Assembly (NCBI GenBank): GCA_037893225.1 | Contig: JAZGUH010000536.1 | Location: 186,001 to 250,000, forward strand | Source of the DNA: Hippasteria phrygiana | Taxonomy: Eukaryota > Echinodermata > Asteroidea > Valvatida > Goniasteridae | DNA length: 64,000 nucleotides | Direction of reading: 5' to 3' | Shown: positions 24,505 to 39,097 of the stretch, piece after piece | Position numbering within the stretch: position 1 is the first letter of the stretch | Layout: each line of letters starts with the position of its first letter | Position numbers and translations under genes: made by a program | The notes under the pieces: generated by a model | Databases searched by the model: none | What the model was told of the DNA's origin: nothing | The model's input: only the letters and a program-made list of their open reading frames with translations

Positions 24505-27500
24505 GTCATACCCTGGGGAATTTGACAGGCATGGAGCAATAAATAGAAGGTAATATGCACACAGATGTTGGCCGGAAAGAAAATAAACATTGCGAGGTTT
24601 GAATTTTCTCCACAAGTTTTAACTCTAAGAAGCCGCCGATAATTGCAACATGTAGCGCCAGATCTAAGCTATCCATACATGTCAAAATTACTGAATTTGG
24701 TTGATATTTCATGCAATTATGAATGAGTAAAGCAAGTCCATACCCCAGGGAATTTGACATGCATGGAGCAATAAATAGACGGTAACATGTACACAGATGT
24801 TGGCCGGAAAGAAAATAAACATTGCGAGGTTTGAATTTTCTACACAAGTTTTAAATCTAGGAAGCCGCCGATGATTGCAACATGTAGCGCCAGATCTAAG
24901 CTATCCATACATGTCAAAATTACTGCATTTGGTTGATATTTCATGCAATTATGAATGAGTAAAGCAAGTCCATACCAAAGGGAATTTGACAGGCATGGAG
25001 CAATAAATAAAAGGTAATCTGCACACAGATGGTGGCCGGGAAGAAAATAAACATTGCGAGGTTTGAATTTTCTCCACAAGTGTTAACTCTAAGAAGCCGC
25101 CGATAATTGCAACATGTAGCGCCAGATCTAAGCTATCCATACATGTCAAAATTACTGAATTTGGTTGATATTTCATGCAATTATGAATGAGTAAAGCAAG
25201 TCCATACCCCAGGGAATTTGACATGCATGGAGCAATAAATAGACGGTAACATGTACACAGATGTTGGCCGGAAAGAAAATAAACATTGCGAGGTTTGAAT
25301 TTTCTACACAAGTTTTAACTCTAGGAAGCCGCCGATGATTGCAACATGTAGCGCCAGATCTAAGCTATCCATACATGTCAAAATTACTGAATTTGGTTGA
25401 TATTTCATGCAATTATGAATGAGTAAAGCAAGTCATACCCCAGGGAATTTGACAGGCATGGAGCAATAAATAGAAGGTAATATGCACACAGATGTTGGCC
25501 GGAAAGAAAATAAACATTGCGAGGTTTGAATTTTCTCCACAAGTTTTAACTCTAAGAAGCCGCCGATAATTGCAACATGTAGCGCCAGATCTAAGCTATC
25601 CATACATGTCAAAATTACTGCATTTGGTTGATATTTCATGCAATTATGAATGAGTAAAGCAAGTCCATACCCCAGGGAATTTGACAGGCATGGAGCAATA
25701 AATAGACGGTAACATGTACACAGATGTTGGCCGGAAAGAAAATAAACATTGCGAGGTTTGAATTTTCTCCACAAGTTTTAACTCTAAGAAGCCGCCGATA
25801 ATTGCAACATGTAGCGCCAGATCTAAGCTATCCATACATGTCAAAATTACTGAATTTGGTTGATATTTCATGCAATTATGAATGAGTAAAGCAAGTCATA
25901 CCCTAGGGAATTTGACAGGCATGGAGCAATAAATAGAAGGTAATATGCACACAGATGTTGGCCGGAAAGAAAATAAACATTGCGAGGTTTGAATTTTCTC
26001 CACAAGTTTGAACTCTAAGAAGCCGCCGATAATTGCAACATGTAGCGCCAGATCTAAGCTATCCATACATGTCAAAATTACTGAATTTGGTTGATATTTC
26101 ATGCAATTATGAATGAGTAAAGCAAGTCATACCCAAGGGAATTTGACAGGCATGGAGCAATAAATAGAAGGTAATATGCACACAGATGTTGGCCGGAAAG
26201 AAAATAAACATTGCGAGGTTTGAATTTTCTCCACAAGTTTTAACTCTAAGAAGCCGCCGATAATTGCAACATGTAGCGCCAGATCTAAGCTATCCATACA
26301 TGTCAAAATTACTGAATTTGGTTGATATTTCATGCAATTATGAATGAGTAAAGCAAGTCCATACCCCAGGGAATTTGACATGCATGGAGCAATAAATAGA
26401 CGGTAACATGTACACAGATGTTGGCCGGAAAGAAAATAAACATTGCGAGGTTTGAATTTTCTCTACAAGTTTTAACTCTAAGAAGCCGCCGATAATTGCA
26501 ACATGTAGCGCCAGATCTAAGCTATCCATACATGTCAAAATTACTGAATTTGGTTGATATTTCATGCAATTATGAATGAGTAAAGCAAGTCCATACCCCA
26601 GGGAATTTGACATGCATGGAGCAATAAATAGACGGTAACATGTACACAGATGTTGGCCGGAAAGAAAATAAACATTGCGAGGTTTGAATTTTCTACACAA
26701 GTTTTAAATCTAGGAAGCCGCCGATGATTGCAACATGTAGCGCCAGATCTAAGCTATCCATACATGTCAAAATTACTGCATTTGGTTGATATTTCATGCA
26801 ATTATGAATGAGTAAAGCAAGTCCATACCCCAGGGAATTTGACAGGCATGGAGCAATAAATAAAAGGTAATCTGCACACAGATGGTGGCCGGGAAGAAAA
26901 TAAACATTGCGAGGTTTGAATTTTCTCCACAAGTGTTAACTCTAAGAAGCCGCCGATAATTGCAACATGTAGCGCCAGATCTAAGCTATCCATACATGTC
27001 AAAATTACTGAATTTTGTTGATATTTCATGCAATTATGAATGAGTAAAGCAAGTCCATACCCCAGGGAATTTGACATGCATGGAGCAATAAATAGACGGT
27101 AACATGTACACAGATGTTGGCCGGAAAGAAAATAAACATTGCGAGGTTTGAATTTTCTACACAAGTTTTAACTCTAGGAAGCCGCCGATGATTGCAACAT
27201 GTAGCGCCAGATCTAAGCTATCCATACATGTCAAAATTACTGAATTTGGTTGATATTTCATGCAATTATGAATGAGTAAAGCAAGTCATACCCCAGGGAA
27301 TTTGACAGGCATGGAGCAATAAATAGAAGGTAATATGCACACAGATGTTGGCCGGAAAGAAAATAAACATTGCGAGGTTTGAATTTTCTCCACAAGTTTT
27401 AACTCTAAGAAGCCGCCGATAATTGCAACATGTAGCGCCAGATCTAAGCTATCCATACATGTCAAAATTGCTGAATTTGGTTGATATTTCATGCAATTAT

Positions 27501-30500
27501 GAATGAGTAAAGCAAGTCATACCCTAGGGAATTTGACAGGCATGGAGCAATAAATAGATGGTAATATGCACACAGATGTTGGCCGGAAAGAAAATAAACA
27601 TTGCGAGGTTTGAATTTTCTCCACAAGTTTGAACTCTAAGAAGCCGCCGATAATTGCAACATGTAGCGCCAGATCTAAGCTATCCATACATGTCAAAATT
27701 ACTGAATTTGGTTGATATTTCATGCAATTATGAATGAGTAAAGCAAGTCATACCCAAGGGAATTTGACAGGCATGGAGCAATAAATAAAAGGTAATCTGC
27801 ACACAGATGGTGGCCGGAAAGAAAATAAACATTGCGAGGTTTGAATTTTCTCCCCAAGTTTTAAATCTAGGAAGCCGCCGATGATTGCAACATGTAGCGC
27901 CAGATCTAAGCTATCCATACATGTCAAAATTACTGCATTTGGTTGATATTTCATGCAATTATGAATGAGTAAAGCAAGTCCATACCCCAGGGAATTTGAC
28001 AGGCATGGAGCAATAAATAGACGGTAACATGTACACAGATGTTGGCCGGAAAGAAAATAAACATTGCGAGGTTTGAATTTTCTCCACAAGTTTTAACTCT
28101 AAGAAGCCGCCGATAATTGCAACATGTAGCGCCAGATCTAAGCTATCCATACATGTCAAAATTACTGAATTTGGTTGATATTTCATGCAATTATGAATGA
28201 GTAAAGCAAGTCATACCCTGGGGAATTTGACAGGCATGGAGCAATAAATAGAAGGTAATATGCACACAGATGTTGGCCGGAAAGAAAATAAACATTGCGA
28301 GCTTTGAATTTTCTCCACAAGTTTGAACTCTAAGAAGCCGCCGATAATTGCAACATGTAGCGCCAGATCTAAGCTATCCATACATGTCACAATTACTGAA
28401 TTTGGTTGATATTTCATGCAATTATGAATGAGTAAAGCAAGTCATACCCAAGGGAATTTGACAGGCATGGAGCAATAAATAGAAGGTAATATGCACACAG
28501 ATGTTGGCCGGAAAGAAAATAAACATTGCGAGGTTTGAATTTTCTCCACAAGTTTTAACTCTAAGAAGCCGCCGATAATTGCAACATGTAGCGCCAGATC
28601 TAAGCTATCCATACATGTCAAAATTACTGAATTTGGTTGATATTTCATGCAATTATGAATGAGTAAAGCAAGTCCATACCCCAGGGAATTTGACATGCAT
28701 GGAGCAATAAATAGACGGTAACATGTACACAGATGTTGGCCGGAAAGAAAATAAACATTGCGAGGTTTGAATTTTCTACACAAGTTTTAAATCTAGGAAG
28801 CCGCCGATGATTGCAACATGTAGCGCCAGATCTAAGCTATCCATACATGTCAAAATTACTGCATTTGGTTGATATTTCATGCAATTATGAATGAGTAAAG
28901 CAAGTCCATACCAAAGGGAATTTGACAGGCATGGAGCAATAAATAAAAGGTAATCTGCACACAGATGGTGGCCGGGAAGAAAATAAACATTGCGAGGTTT
29001 GAATTTTCTCCACAAGTGTTAACTCTAAGAAGCCGCCGATAATTGCAACATGTAGCGCCAGATCTAAGCTATCCATACATGTCAAAATTACTGAATTTGG
29101 TTGATATTTCATGCAATTATGAATGAGTAAAGCAAGTCCATACCCCAGGGAATTTGACATGCATGGAGCAATAAATAGACGGTAACATGTACACAGATGT
29201 TGGCCGGAAAGAAAATAAACATTGCGAGGTTTGAATTTTCTACACAAGTTTTAACTCTAGGAAGCCGCCGATGATTGCAACATGTAGCGCCAGATCTAAG
29301 CTATCCATACATGTCAAAATTACTGAATTTGGTTGATATTTCATGCAATTATGAATGAGTAAAGCAAGTCATACCCCAGGGAATTTGACAGGCATGGAGC
29401 AATAAATAGAAGGTAATATGCACACAGATGTTGGCCGGAAAGAAAATAAACATTGCGAGGTTTGAATTTTCTCCACAAGTTTTAACTCTAAGAAGCCGCC
29501 GATAATTGCAACATGTAGCGCCAGATCTAAGCTATCCATACATGTCAAAATTACTGCATTTGGTTGATATTTCATGCAATTATGAATGAGTAAAGCAAGT
29601 CCATACCCCAGGGAATTTGACAGGCATGGAGCAATAAATAGACGGTAACATGTACACAGATGTTGGCCGGAAAGAAAATAAACATTGCGAGGTTTGAATT
29701 TTCTCCACAAGTTTTAACTCTAAGAAGCCGCCGATAATTGCAACATGTAGCGCCAGATCTAAGCTATCCATACATGTCAAAATTACTGAATTTGGTTGAT
29801 ATTTCATGCAATTATGAATGAGTAAAGCAAGTCATACCCTAGGGAATTTGACAGGCATGGAGCAATAAATAGAAGGTAATATGCACACAGATGTTGGCCG
29901 GAAAGAAAATAAACATTGCGAGGTTTGAATTTTCTCCACAAGTTTGAACTCTAAGAAGCCGCCGATAATTGCAACATGTAGCGCCAGATCTAAGCTATCC
30001 ATACATGTCAAAATTACTGAATTTGGTTGATATTTCATGCAATTATGAATGAGTAAAGCAAGTCATACCCAAGGGAATTTGACAGGCATGGAGCAATAAA
30101 TAGAAGGTAATATGCACACAGATGTTGGCCGGAAAGAAAATAAACATTGCGAGGTTTGAATTTTCTCCACAAGTTTTAACTCTAAGAAGCCGCCGATAAT
30201 TGCAACATGTAGCGCCAGATCTAAGCTATCCATACATGTCAAAATTACTGAATTTGGTTGATATTTCATGCAATTATGAATGAGTAAAGCAAGTCCATAC
30301 CCCAGGGAATTTGACATGCATGGAGCAATAAATAGACGGTAACATGTACACAGATGTTGGCCGGAAAGAAAATAAACATTGCGAGGTTTGAATTTTCTCT
30401 ACAAGTTTTAACTCTAAGAAGCCGCCGATAATTGCAACATGTAGCGCCAGATCTAAGCTATCCATACATGTCAAAATTACTGAATTTGGTTGATATTTCA

Positions 30501-31452
30501 TGCAATTATGAATGAGTAAAGCAAGTCCATACCCCAGGGAATTTGACATGCATGGAGCAATAAATAGACGGTAACATGTACACAGATGTTGGCCGGAAAG
30601 AAAATAAACATTGCGAGGTTTGAATTTTCTACACAAGTTTTAAATCTAGGAAGCCGCCGATGATTGCAACATGTAGCGCCAGATCTAAGCTATCCATACA
30701 TGTCAAAATTACTGCATTTGGTTGATATTTCATGCAATTATGAATGAGTAAAGCAAGTCCATACCCCAGGGAATTTGACAGGCATGGAGCAATAAATAAA
30801 AGGTAATCTGCACACAGATGGTGGCCGGGAAGAAAATAAACATTGCGAGGTTTGAATTTTCTCCACAAGTGTTAACTCTAAGAAGCCGCCGATAATTGCA
30901 ACATGTAGCGCCAGATCTAAGCTATCCATACATGTCAAAATTACTGAATTTTGTTGATATTTCATGCAATTATGAATGAGTAAAGCAAGTCCATACCCCA
31001 GGGAATTTGACAGGCATGGAGCAATAAATAGACGGTAACATGTACACAGATGTTGGCCGGAAAGAAAATAAACATTGCGAGGTTTGAATTTTCTCCACAA
31101 GTTTTACCTCTAAGAAGCCGCCGATAATTGCAACGTGTAGCGCCAGATCTAAGCTATCCATACATGTCAAAATTACTGAATTTTGTTGATATTTCATGCA
31201 ATTATGAATGAGTAAAGCAAGTCCATACCCCAGGGAATTTGACATGCATGGAGCAATAAATAGACGGTAACATGTACACAGATGTTGGCCGGAAAGAAAA
31301 TAAACATTGCGAGGTTTGAATTTTCTACACAAGTTTTAACTCTAGGAAGCCGCCGATGATTGCAACATGTAGCGCCAGATCTAAGCTATCCATACATGTC
31401 AAAATTACTGAATTTGGTTGATATTTCATGCAATTATGAATGAGTAAAGCAA
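24505..31452. repeat. Q-S-T-U-V module block, 30 monomers
   Basis: Monomer order is R S T C U Q I2 M V S A2 C H1 I1 O Q W M S T C U Q I2 M V S A2 B C. The eleven-monomer run S to A2 is present twice at an offset of 3,936 bp. No class D monomer occurs between 16,172 and 31,452, so the left-hand HOR bookmark is lost for about 15 kb. Class T (header ccaaaggg) occurs only here and in the following duplicate, at 24968, 28904 and 34231. Confidence 0.88.
24516..31012. repeat. 2.56-kb duplicate at offset 3,936 (17 monomers)
   Basis: Bases 24,516-27,076 match 28,452-31,012, covering S T C U Q I2 M V S A2. The left limit is the header of R (ctgggg) against M (caaggg) and the right limit is p228 of C against B. 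Copy 2 lies within the first copy of the 5,327-bp duplication, so this segment occurs three times in all (third copy near 33,779-36,339). The order of events must be this duplication first and the 5,327-bp duplication second. Confidence 0.83.
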
Positions 31453-34400
31453 GTCATACCCCAGGGAATTTGACAGGCATGGAGCAATAAATAGAAGGTA
31501 ATATGCACACAGATGTTGGCCGGAAAGAAAATAAACATTGCGAGGTTTGAATTTTCTCCACAAGTTTTAACTCTAAGAAGCCGCCGGTAATTGCAACATG
31601 TAGCGCCAGATCTAAGCTATCCATACATGTCAAAAATACTGCATTTGGTTGATATTTCATGCAATTATGAATGAGTAAAGCAAGTCCATACCCCAGGGAA
31701 TTTGACTGGCATGGAGCAATAAATAAAAGGTAATCTGCACACAGATGGTGGCCGGGAAGAAAATAAACATTGCGAGGTTTGAATTTTCTCCACAAGTGTT
31801 AACTCTAAGAAGCCGCCGATAATTGCAACATGTAGCGCCAGATCTAAGCTATCCATACATGTCAAAATTACTGAATTTGGTTGATATTTCATGCAATTAT
31901 GAATGAGTAAAGCAAGTCCATACCCCAGGGAATTTGACAGGCATGGAGCAATAAATAAAAGGTAATCTGCACACAGATGGTGGCCGGAAAGAAAATAAAC
32001 ATTGCGAGGTTTGAATTTTCTCCACAAGTTTTAAATCTAGGAAGCCGCCGATGATTGCAACATGTAGCGCCAGATCTAAGCTATCCATACATGTCAAAAT
32101 TACTGCATTTGGTTGATATTTCATGCAATTATGAATGAGTAAAGCAAGTCCATACCCCAGGGAATTTGACAGGCATGGAGCAATAAATAAAAGGTAATCT
32201 GCACACAGATGGTGGCCGGGAAGAAAATAAACATTGCGAGGTTTGAATTTTCTCCACAAGTGTTAACTCTAAGAAGCCGCCGATAATTGCAACATGTAGC
32301 GCCAGATCTAAGCTATCCATACATGTCAACATTACTGAATTTGGTTGATATTTCATGCAATTATGAATGAGTAAAGCAAGTCCATACCCCAGGGAATTTG
32401 ACAGGCATGGAGCAATAAATAGACGGTAACATGTACACAGATGTTGGCCGGAAAGAAAATAAACATTGCGAGGTTTGAATTTTCTCCACAAGTTTGAACT
32501 CTAAGAAGCCGCCGATAATTGCAACATGTAGCGCCAGATCTAAGCTATCCATACATGTCAAAATTACTGAATTTGGTTGATATTTCATGCAATTATGAAT
32601 GAGTAAAGCAAGTCATACCCCAGGGAATTTGACAGGCATGGAGCAATAAATAGAAGGTAATATGCACACAGATGTTGGCCGGAAAGAAAATAAACATTGC
32701 GAGGTTTGAATTTTCTCCACAAGTTTTAACTCTAAGAAGCCGCCGATAATTGCAACATGTAGCGCCAGATCTAAGCTATCCATACATGTCAAAATTGCTG
32801 AATTTGGTTGATATTTCATGCAATTATGAATGAGTAAAGCAAGTCATACCCTAGGGAATTTGACAGGCATGGAGCAATAAATAGATGGTAATATGCACAC
32901 AGATGTTGGCCGGAAAGAAAATAAACATTGCGAGGTTTGAATTTTCTCCACAAGTTTGAACTCTAAGAAGCCGCCGATAATTGCAACATGTAGCGCCAGA
33001 TCTAAGCTATCCATACATGTCAAAATTACTGAATTTGGTTGATATTTCATGCAATTATGAATGAGTAAAGCAAGTCATACCCAAGGGAATTTGACAGGCA
33101 TGGAGCAATAAATAAAAGGTAATCTGCACACAGATGGTGGCCGGAAAGAAAATAAACATTGCGAGGTTTGAATTTTCTCCCCAAGTTTTAAATCTAGGAA
33201 GCCGCCGATGATTGCAACATGTAGCGCCAGATCTAAGCTATCCATACATGTCAAAATTACTGCATTTGGTTGATATTTCATGCAATTATGAATGAGTAAA
33301 GCAAGTCCATACCCCAGGGAATTTGACAGGCATGGAGCAATAAATAGACGGTAACATGTACACAGATGTTGGCCGGAAAGAAAATAAACATTGCGAGGTT
33401 TGAATTTTCTCCACAAGTTTTAACTCTAAGAAGCCGCCGATAATTGCAACATGTAGCGCCAGATCTAAGCTATCCATACATGTCAAAATTACTGAATTTG
33501 GTTGATATTTCATGCAATTATGAATGAGTAAAGCAAGTCATACCCTGGGGAATTTGACAGGCATGGAGCAATAAATAGAAGGTAATATGCACACAGATGT
33601 TGGCCGGAAAGAAAATAAACATTGCGAGCTTTGAATTTTCTCCACAAGTTTGAACTCTAAGAAGCCGCCGATAATTGCAACATGTAGCGCCAGATCTAAG
33701 CTATCCATACATGTCACAATTACTGAATTTGGTTGATATTTCATGCAATTATGAATGAGTAAAGCAAGTCATACCCAAGGGAATTTGACAGGCATGGAGC
33801 AATAAATAGAAGGTAATATGCACACAGATGTTGGCCGGAAAGAAAATAAACATTGCGAGGTTTGAATTTTCTCCACAAGTTTTAACTCTAAGAAGCCGCC
33901 GATAATTGCAACATGTAGCGCCAGATCTAAGCTATCCATACATGTCAAAATTACTGAATTTGGTTGATATTTCATGCAATTATGAATGAGTAAAGCAAGT
34001 CCATACCCCAGGGAATTTGACATGCATGGAGCAATAAATAGACGGTAACATGTACACAGATGTTGGCCGGAAAGAAAATAAACATTGCGAGGTTTGAATT
34101 TTCTACACAAGTTTTAAATCTAGGAAGCCGCCGATGATTGCAACATGTAGCGCCAGATCTAAGCTATCCATACATGTCAAAATTACTGCATTTGGTTGAT
34201 ATTTCATGCAATTATGAATGAGTAAAGCAAGTCCATACCAAAGGGAATTTGACAGGCATGGAGCAATAAATAAAAGGTAATCTGCACACAGATGGTGGCC
34301 GGGAAGAAAATAAACATTGCGAGGTTTGAATTTTCTCCACAAGTGTTAACTCTAAGAAGCCGCCGATAATTGCAACATGTAGCGCCAGATCTAAGCTATC

Positions 34401-37400
34401 CATACATGTCAAAATTACTGAATTTGGTTGATATTTCATGCAATTATGAATGAGTAAAGCAAGTCCATACCCCAGGGAATTTGACATGCATGGAGCAATA
34501 AATAGACGGTAACATGTACACAGATGTTGGCCGGAAAGAAAATAAACATTGCGAGGTTTGAATTTTCTACACAAGTTTTAACTCTAGGAAGCCGCCGATG
34601 ATTGCAACATGTAGCGCCAGATCTAAGCTATCCATACATGTCAAAATTACTGAATTTGGTTGATATTTCATGCAATTATGAATGAGTAAAGCAAGTCATA
34701 CCCCAGGGAATTTGACAGGCATGGAGCAATAAATAGAAGGTAATATGCACACAGATGTTGGCCGGAAAGAAAATAAACATTGCGAGGTTTGAATTTTCTC
34801 CACAAGTTTTAACTCTAAGAAGCCGCCGATAATTGCAACATGTAGCGCCAGATCTAAGCTATCCATACATGTCAAAATTACTGCATTTGGTTGATATTTC
34901 ATGCAATTATGAATGAGTAAAGCAAGTCCATACCCCAGGGAATTTGACAGGCATGGAGCAATAAATAGACGGTAACATGTACACAGATGTTGGCCGGAAA
35001 GAAAATAAACATTGCGAGGTTTGAATTTTCTCCACAAGTTTTAACTCTAAGAAGCCGCCGATAATTGCAACATGTAGCGCCAGATCTAAGCTATCCATAC
35101 ATGTCAAAATTACTGAATTTGGTTGATATTTCATGCAATTATGAATGAGTAAAGCAAGTCATACCCTAGGGAATTTGACAGGCATGGAGCAATAAATAGA
35201 AGGTAATATGCACACAGATGTTGGCCGGAAAGAAAATAAACATTGCGAGGTTTGAATTTTCTCCACAAGTTTGAACTCTAAGAAGCCGCCGATAATTGCA
35301 ACATGTAGCGCCAGATCTAAGCTATCCATACATGTCAAAATTACTGAATTTGGTTGATATTTCATGCAATTATGAATGAGTAAAGCAAGTCATACCCAAG
35401 GGAATTTGACAGGCATGGAGCAATAAATAGAAGGTAATATGCACACAGATGTTGGCCGGAAAGAAAATAAACATTGCGAGGTTTGAATTTTCTCCACAAG
35501 TTTTAACTCTAAGAAGCCGCCGATAATTGCAACATGTAGCGCCAGATCTAAGCTATCCATACATGTCAAAATTACTGAATTTGGTTGATATTTCATGCAA
35601 TTATGAATGAGTAAAGCAAGTCCATACCCCAGGGAATTTGACATGCATGGAGCAATAAATAGACGGTAACATGTACACAGATGTTGGCCGGAAAGAAAAT
35701 AAACATTGCGAGGTTTGAATTTTCTCTACAAGTTTTAACTCTAAGAAGCCGCCGATAATTGCAACATGTAGCGCCAGATCTAAGCTATCCATACATGTCA
35801 AAATTACTGAATTTGGTTGATATTTCATGCAATTATGAATGAGTAAAGCAAGTCCATACCCCAGGGAATTTGACATGCATGGAGCAATAAATAGACGGTA
35901 ACATGTACACAGATGTTGGCCGGAAAGAAAATAAACATTGCGAGGTTTGAATTTTCTACACAAGTTTTAAATCTAGGAAGCCGCCGATGATTGCAACATG
36001 TAGCGCCAGATCTAAGCTATCCATACATGTCAAAATTACTGCATTTGGTTGATATTTCATGCAATTATGAATGAGTAAAGCAAGTCCATACCCCAGGGAA
36101 TTTGACAGGCATGGAGCAATAAATAAAAGGTAATCTGCACACAGATGGTGGCCGGGAAGAAAATAAACATTGCGAGGTTTGAATTTTCTCCACAAGTGTT
36201 AACTCTAAGAAGCCGCCGATAATTGCAACATGTAGCGCCAGATCTAAGCTATCCATACATGTCAAAATTACTGAATTTTGTTGATATTTCATGCAATTAT
36301 GAATGAGTAAAGCAAGTCCATACCCCAGGGAATTTGACAGGCATGGAGCAATAAATAGACGGTAACATGTACACAGATGTTGGCCGGAAAGAAAATAAAC
36401 ATTGCGAGGTTTGAATTTTCTCCACAAGTTTTACCTCTAAGAAGCCGCCGATAATTGCAACGTGTAGCGCCAGATCTAAGCTATCCATACATGTCAAAAT
36501 TACTGAATTTTGTTGATATTTCATGCAATTATGAATGAGTAAAGCAAGTCCATACCCCAGGGAATTTGACATGCATGGAGCAATAAATAGACGGTAACAT
36601 GTACACAGATGTTGGCCGGAAAGAAAATAAACATTGCGAGGTTTGAATTTTCTACACAAGTTTTAACTCTAGGAAGCCGCCGATGATTGCAACATGTAGC
36701 GCCAGATCTAAGCTATCCATACATGTCAAAATTACTGAATTTGGTTGATATTTCATGCAATTATGAATGAGTAAAGCAAGTCATACCCCAGGGAATTTGA
36801 CAGGCATGGAGCAATAAATAGAAGGTAATATGCACACAGATGTTGGCCGGAAAGAAAATAAACATTGCGAGGTTTGAATTTTCTCCACAAGTTTTAACTC
36901 TAAGAAGCCGCCGGTAATTGCAACATGTAGCGCCAGATCTAAGCTATCCATACATGTCAAAAATACTGCATTTGGTTGATATTTCATGCAATTATGAATG
37001 AGTAAAGCAAGTCCATACCCCAGGGAATTTGACTGGCATGGAGCAATAAATAAAAGGTAATCTGCACACAGATGGTGGCCGGGAAGAAAATAAACATTGC
37101 GAGGTTTGAATTTTCTCCACAAGTGTTAACTCTAAGAAGCCGCCGATAATTGCAACATGTAGCGCCAGATCTAAGCTATCCATACATGTCAAAATTACTG
37201 AATTTGGTTGATATTTCATGCAATTATGAATGAGTAAAGCAAGTCCATACCCCAGGGAATTTGACAGGCATGGAGCAATAAATAAAAGGTAATCTGCACA
37301 CAGATGGTGGCCGGAAAGAAAATAAACATTGCGAGGTTTGAATTTTCTCCACAAGTTTTAAATCTAGGAAGCCGCCGATGATTGCAACATGTAGCGCCAG

Positions 37401-37947
37401 ATCTAAGCTATCCATACATGTCAAAATTACTGCATTTGGTTGATATTTCATGCAATTATGAATGAGTAAAGCAAGTCCATACCCCAGGGAATTTGACAGG
37501 CATGGAGCAATAAATAAAAGGTAATCTGCACACAGATGGTGGCCGGGAAGAAAATAAACATTGCGAGGTTTGAATTTTCTCCACAAGTGTTAACTCTAAG
37601 AAGCCGCCGATAATTGCAACATGTAGCGCCAGATCTAAGCTATCCATACATGTCAACATTACTGAATTTGGTTGATATTTCATGCAATTATGAATGAGTA
37701 AAGCAAGTCCATACCCCAGGGAATTTGACAGGCATGGAGCAATAAATAGACGGTAACATGTACACAGATGTTGGCCGGAAAGAAAATAAACATTGCGAGG
37801 TTTGAATTTTCTCCACAAGTTTGAACTCTAAGAAGCCGCCGATAATTGCAACATGTAGCGCCAGATCTAAGCTATCCATACATGTCAAAATTACTGAATT
37901 TGGTTGATATTTCATGCAATTATGAATGAGTAAAGCAAGTCATACCC
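27191..37947. repeat. 5,327-bp tandem duplication (23 monomers)
   Basis: Bases 27,191-32,620 match 32,518-37,947 at an offset of 5,327 in everything I compared, including rare variants: p66 C at 28302 and 33629, the t5 tail near 28,388 and 33,715, the ccaaaggg header of class T, and p227 T at 31707 and 37034. The left limit is set by class C against class X (differ at p110) and the right limit by H1 against M headers. The match exceeds the offset by about 103 bp, which is the homology interval in which the exchange occurred. An assembly duplication is the main alternative to a recent biological event. Confidence 0.85.
31453..36779. repeat. HOR unit with 23 monomers (5,327 bp)
   Basis: Monomer order is D A3 F1 A1 X H1 I1 O Q W M S T C U Q I2 M V S A2 B C. 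Fourteen 232-bp members give exactly 5,327. The part from 32,518 onward is the second copy of the 5,327-bp tandem duplication described separately. A3 carries the rare p227 T (gactggc) at 31707. Confidence 0.9.
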
Positions 37948-39097
37948 AAGGGAATTTGACAGGCATGGAGCAATAAATAGAAGGTAATATGCACACAGAT
38001 GTTGGCCGGAAAGAAAATAAACATTGCGAGGTTTGAATTTTCTCCACAAGTTTTAACTCTAAGAAGCCGCCGATAATTGCAACATGTAGCGCCAGATCTA
38101 AGCTATCCATACATGTCAAAATTACTGAATTTGGTTGATATTTCATGCAATTATGAATGAGTAAAGCAAGTCCATACCCCAGGGAATTTGACATGCATGG
38201 AGCAATAAATAGACGGTAACATGTACACAGATGTTGGCCGGAAAGAAAATAAACATTGCGAGGTTTGCATTTTCTACACAAGTTTTAAATCTAGGAAGCC
38301 GCCGATGATTGCAACATGTAGCGCCAGATCTAAGCTATCCATACATGTCAAAATTACTGCATTTGGTTGATATTTCATGCAATTATGAATGAGTAAAGCA
38401 AGTCCATACCCCAGGCAATTTGACAGGCATGGAGCAATAAATAAAAGGTAATCTGCACACAGATGGTGGCCGGGAAGAAAATAAACATTGCGAGGTTTGA
38501 ATTTTCTCCACAAGTGTTAACTCTAAGAAGCCGCCGATAATTGCAACATGTAGCGCCAGATCTAAGCTATCCATACATGTCAAAATTACTGAATTTTGTT
38601 GATATTTCATGCAATTATGAATGAGTAAAGCAAGTCCATACCCCAGGGAATTTGACAGGCATGGAGCAATAAATAGACGGTAACATGTACACAGATGTTG
38701 GCCGGAAAGAAAATAAACATTGCGAGGTTTGAATTTTCTCCACAAGTTTTACCTCTAAGAAGCCGCCGATAATTGCAACGTGTAGCGCCAGATCTAAGCT
38801 ATCCATACATGTCAAAATTACTGAATTTTGTTGATATTTCATGCAATTATGAATGAGTAAAGCAAGTCCATACCCCAGGGAATTTGACATGCATGGAGCA
38901 ATAAATAGACGGTAACATGTACACAGATGTTGGCCGGAAAGAAAATAAACATTGCGAGGTTTGAATTTTCTACACAAGTTTTAACTCTAGGAAGCCGCCG
39001 ATGATTGCAACATGTAGCGCCAGATCTAAGCTATCCATACATGTCAAAATTACTGAATTTGGTTGATATTTCATGCAATTATGAATGAGTAAAGCAA
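36780..39097. repeat. HOR unit, 10 monomers (2,318 bp)
   Basis: Monomer order is D A3 F1 A1 X M S A2 B C. It begins as the end of the 5,327-bp duplicate and then jumps from X directly to M, so the 10-mer looks like the 23-mer with 13 monomers (H1 to V) removed, M excepted. Private substitutions are A to C at 38268 and G to C at 38416. Confidence 0.88.
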
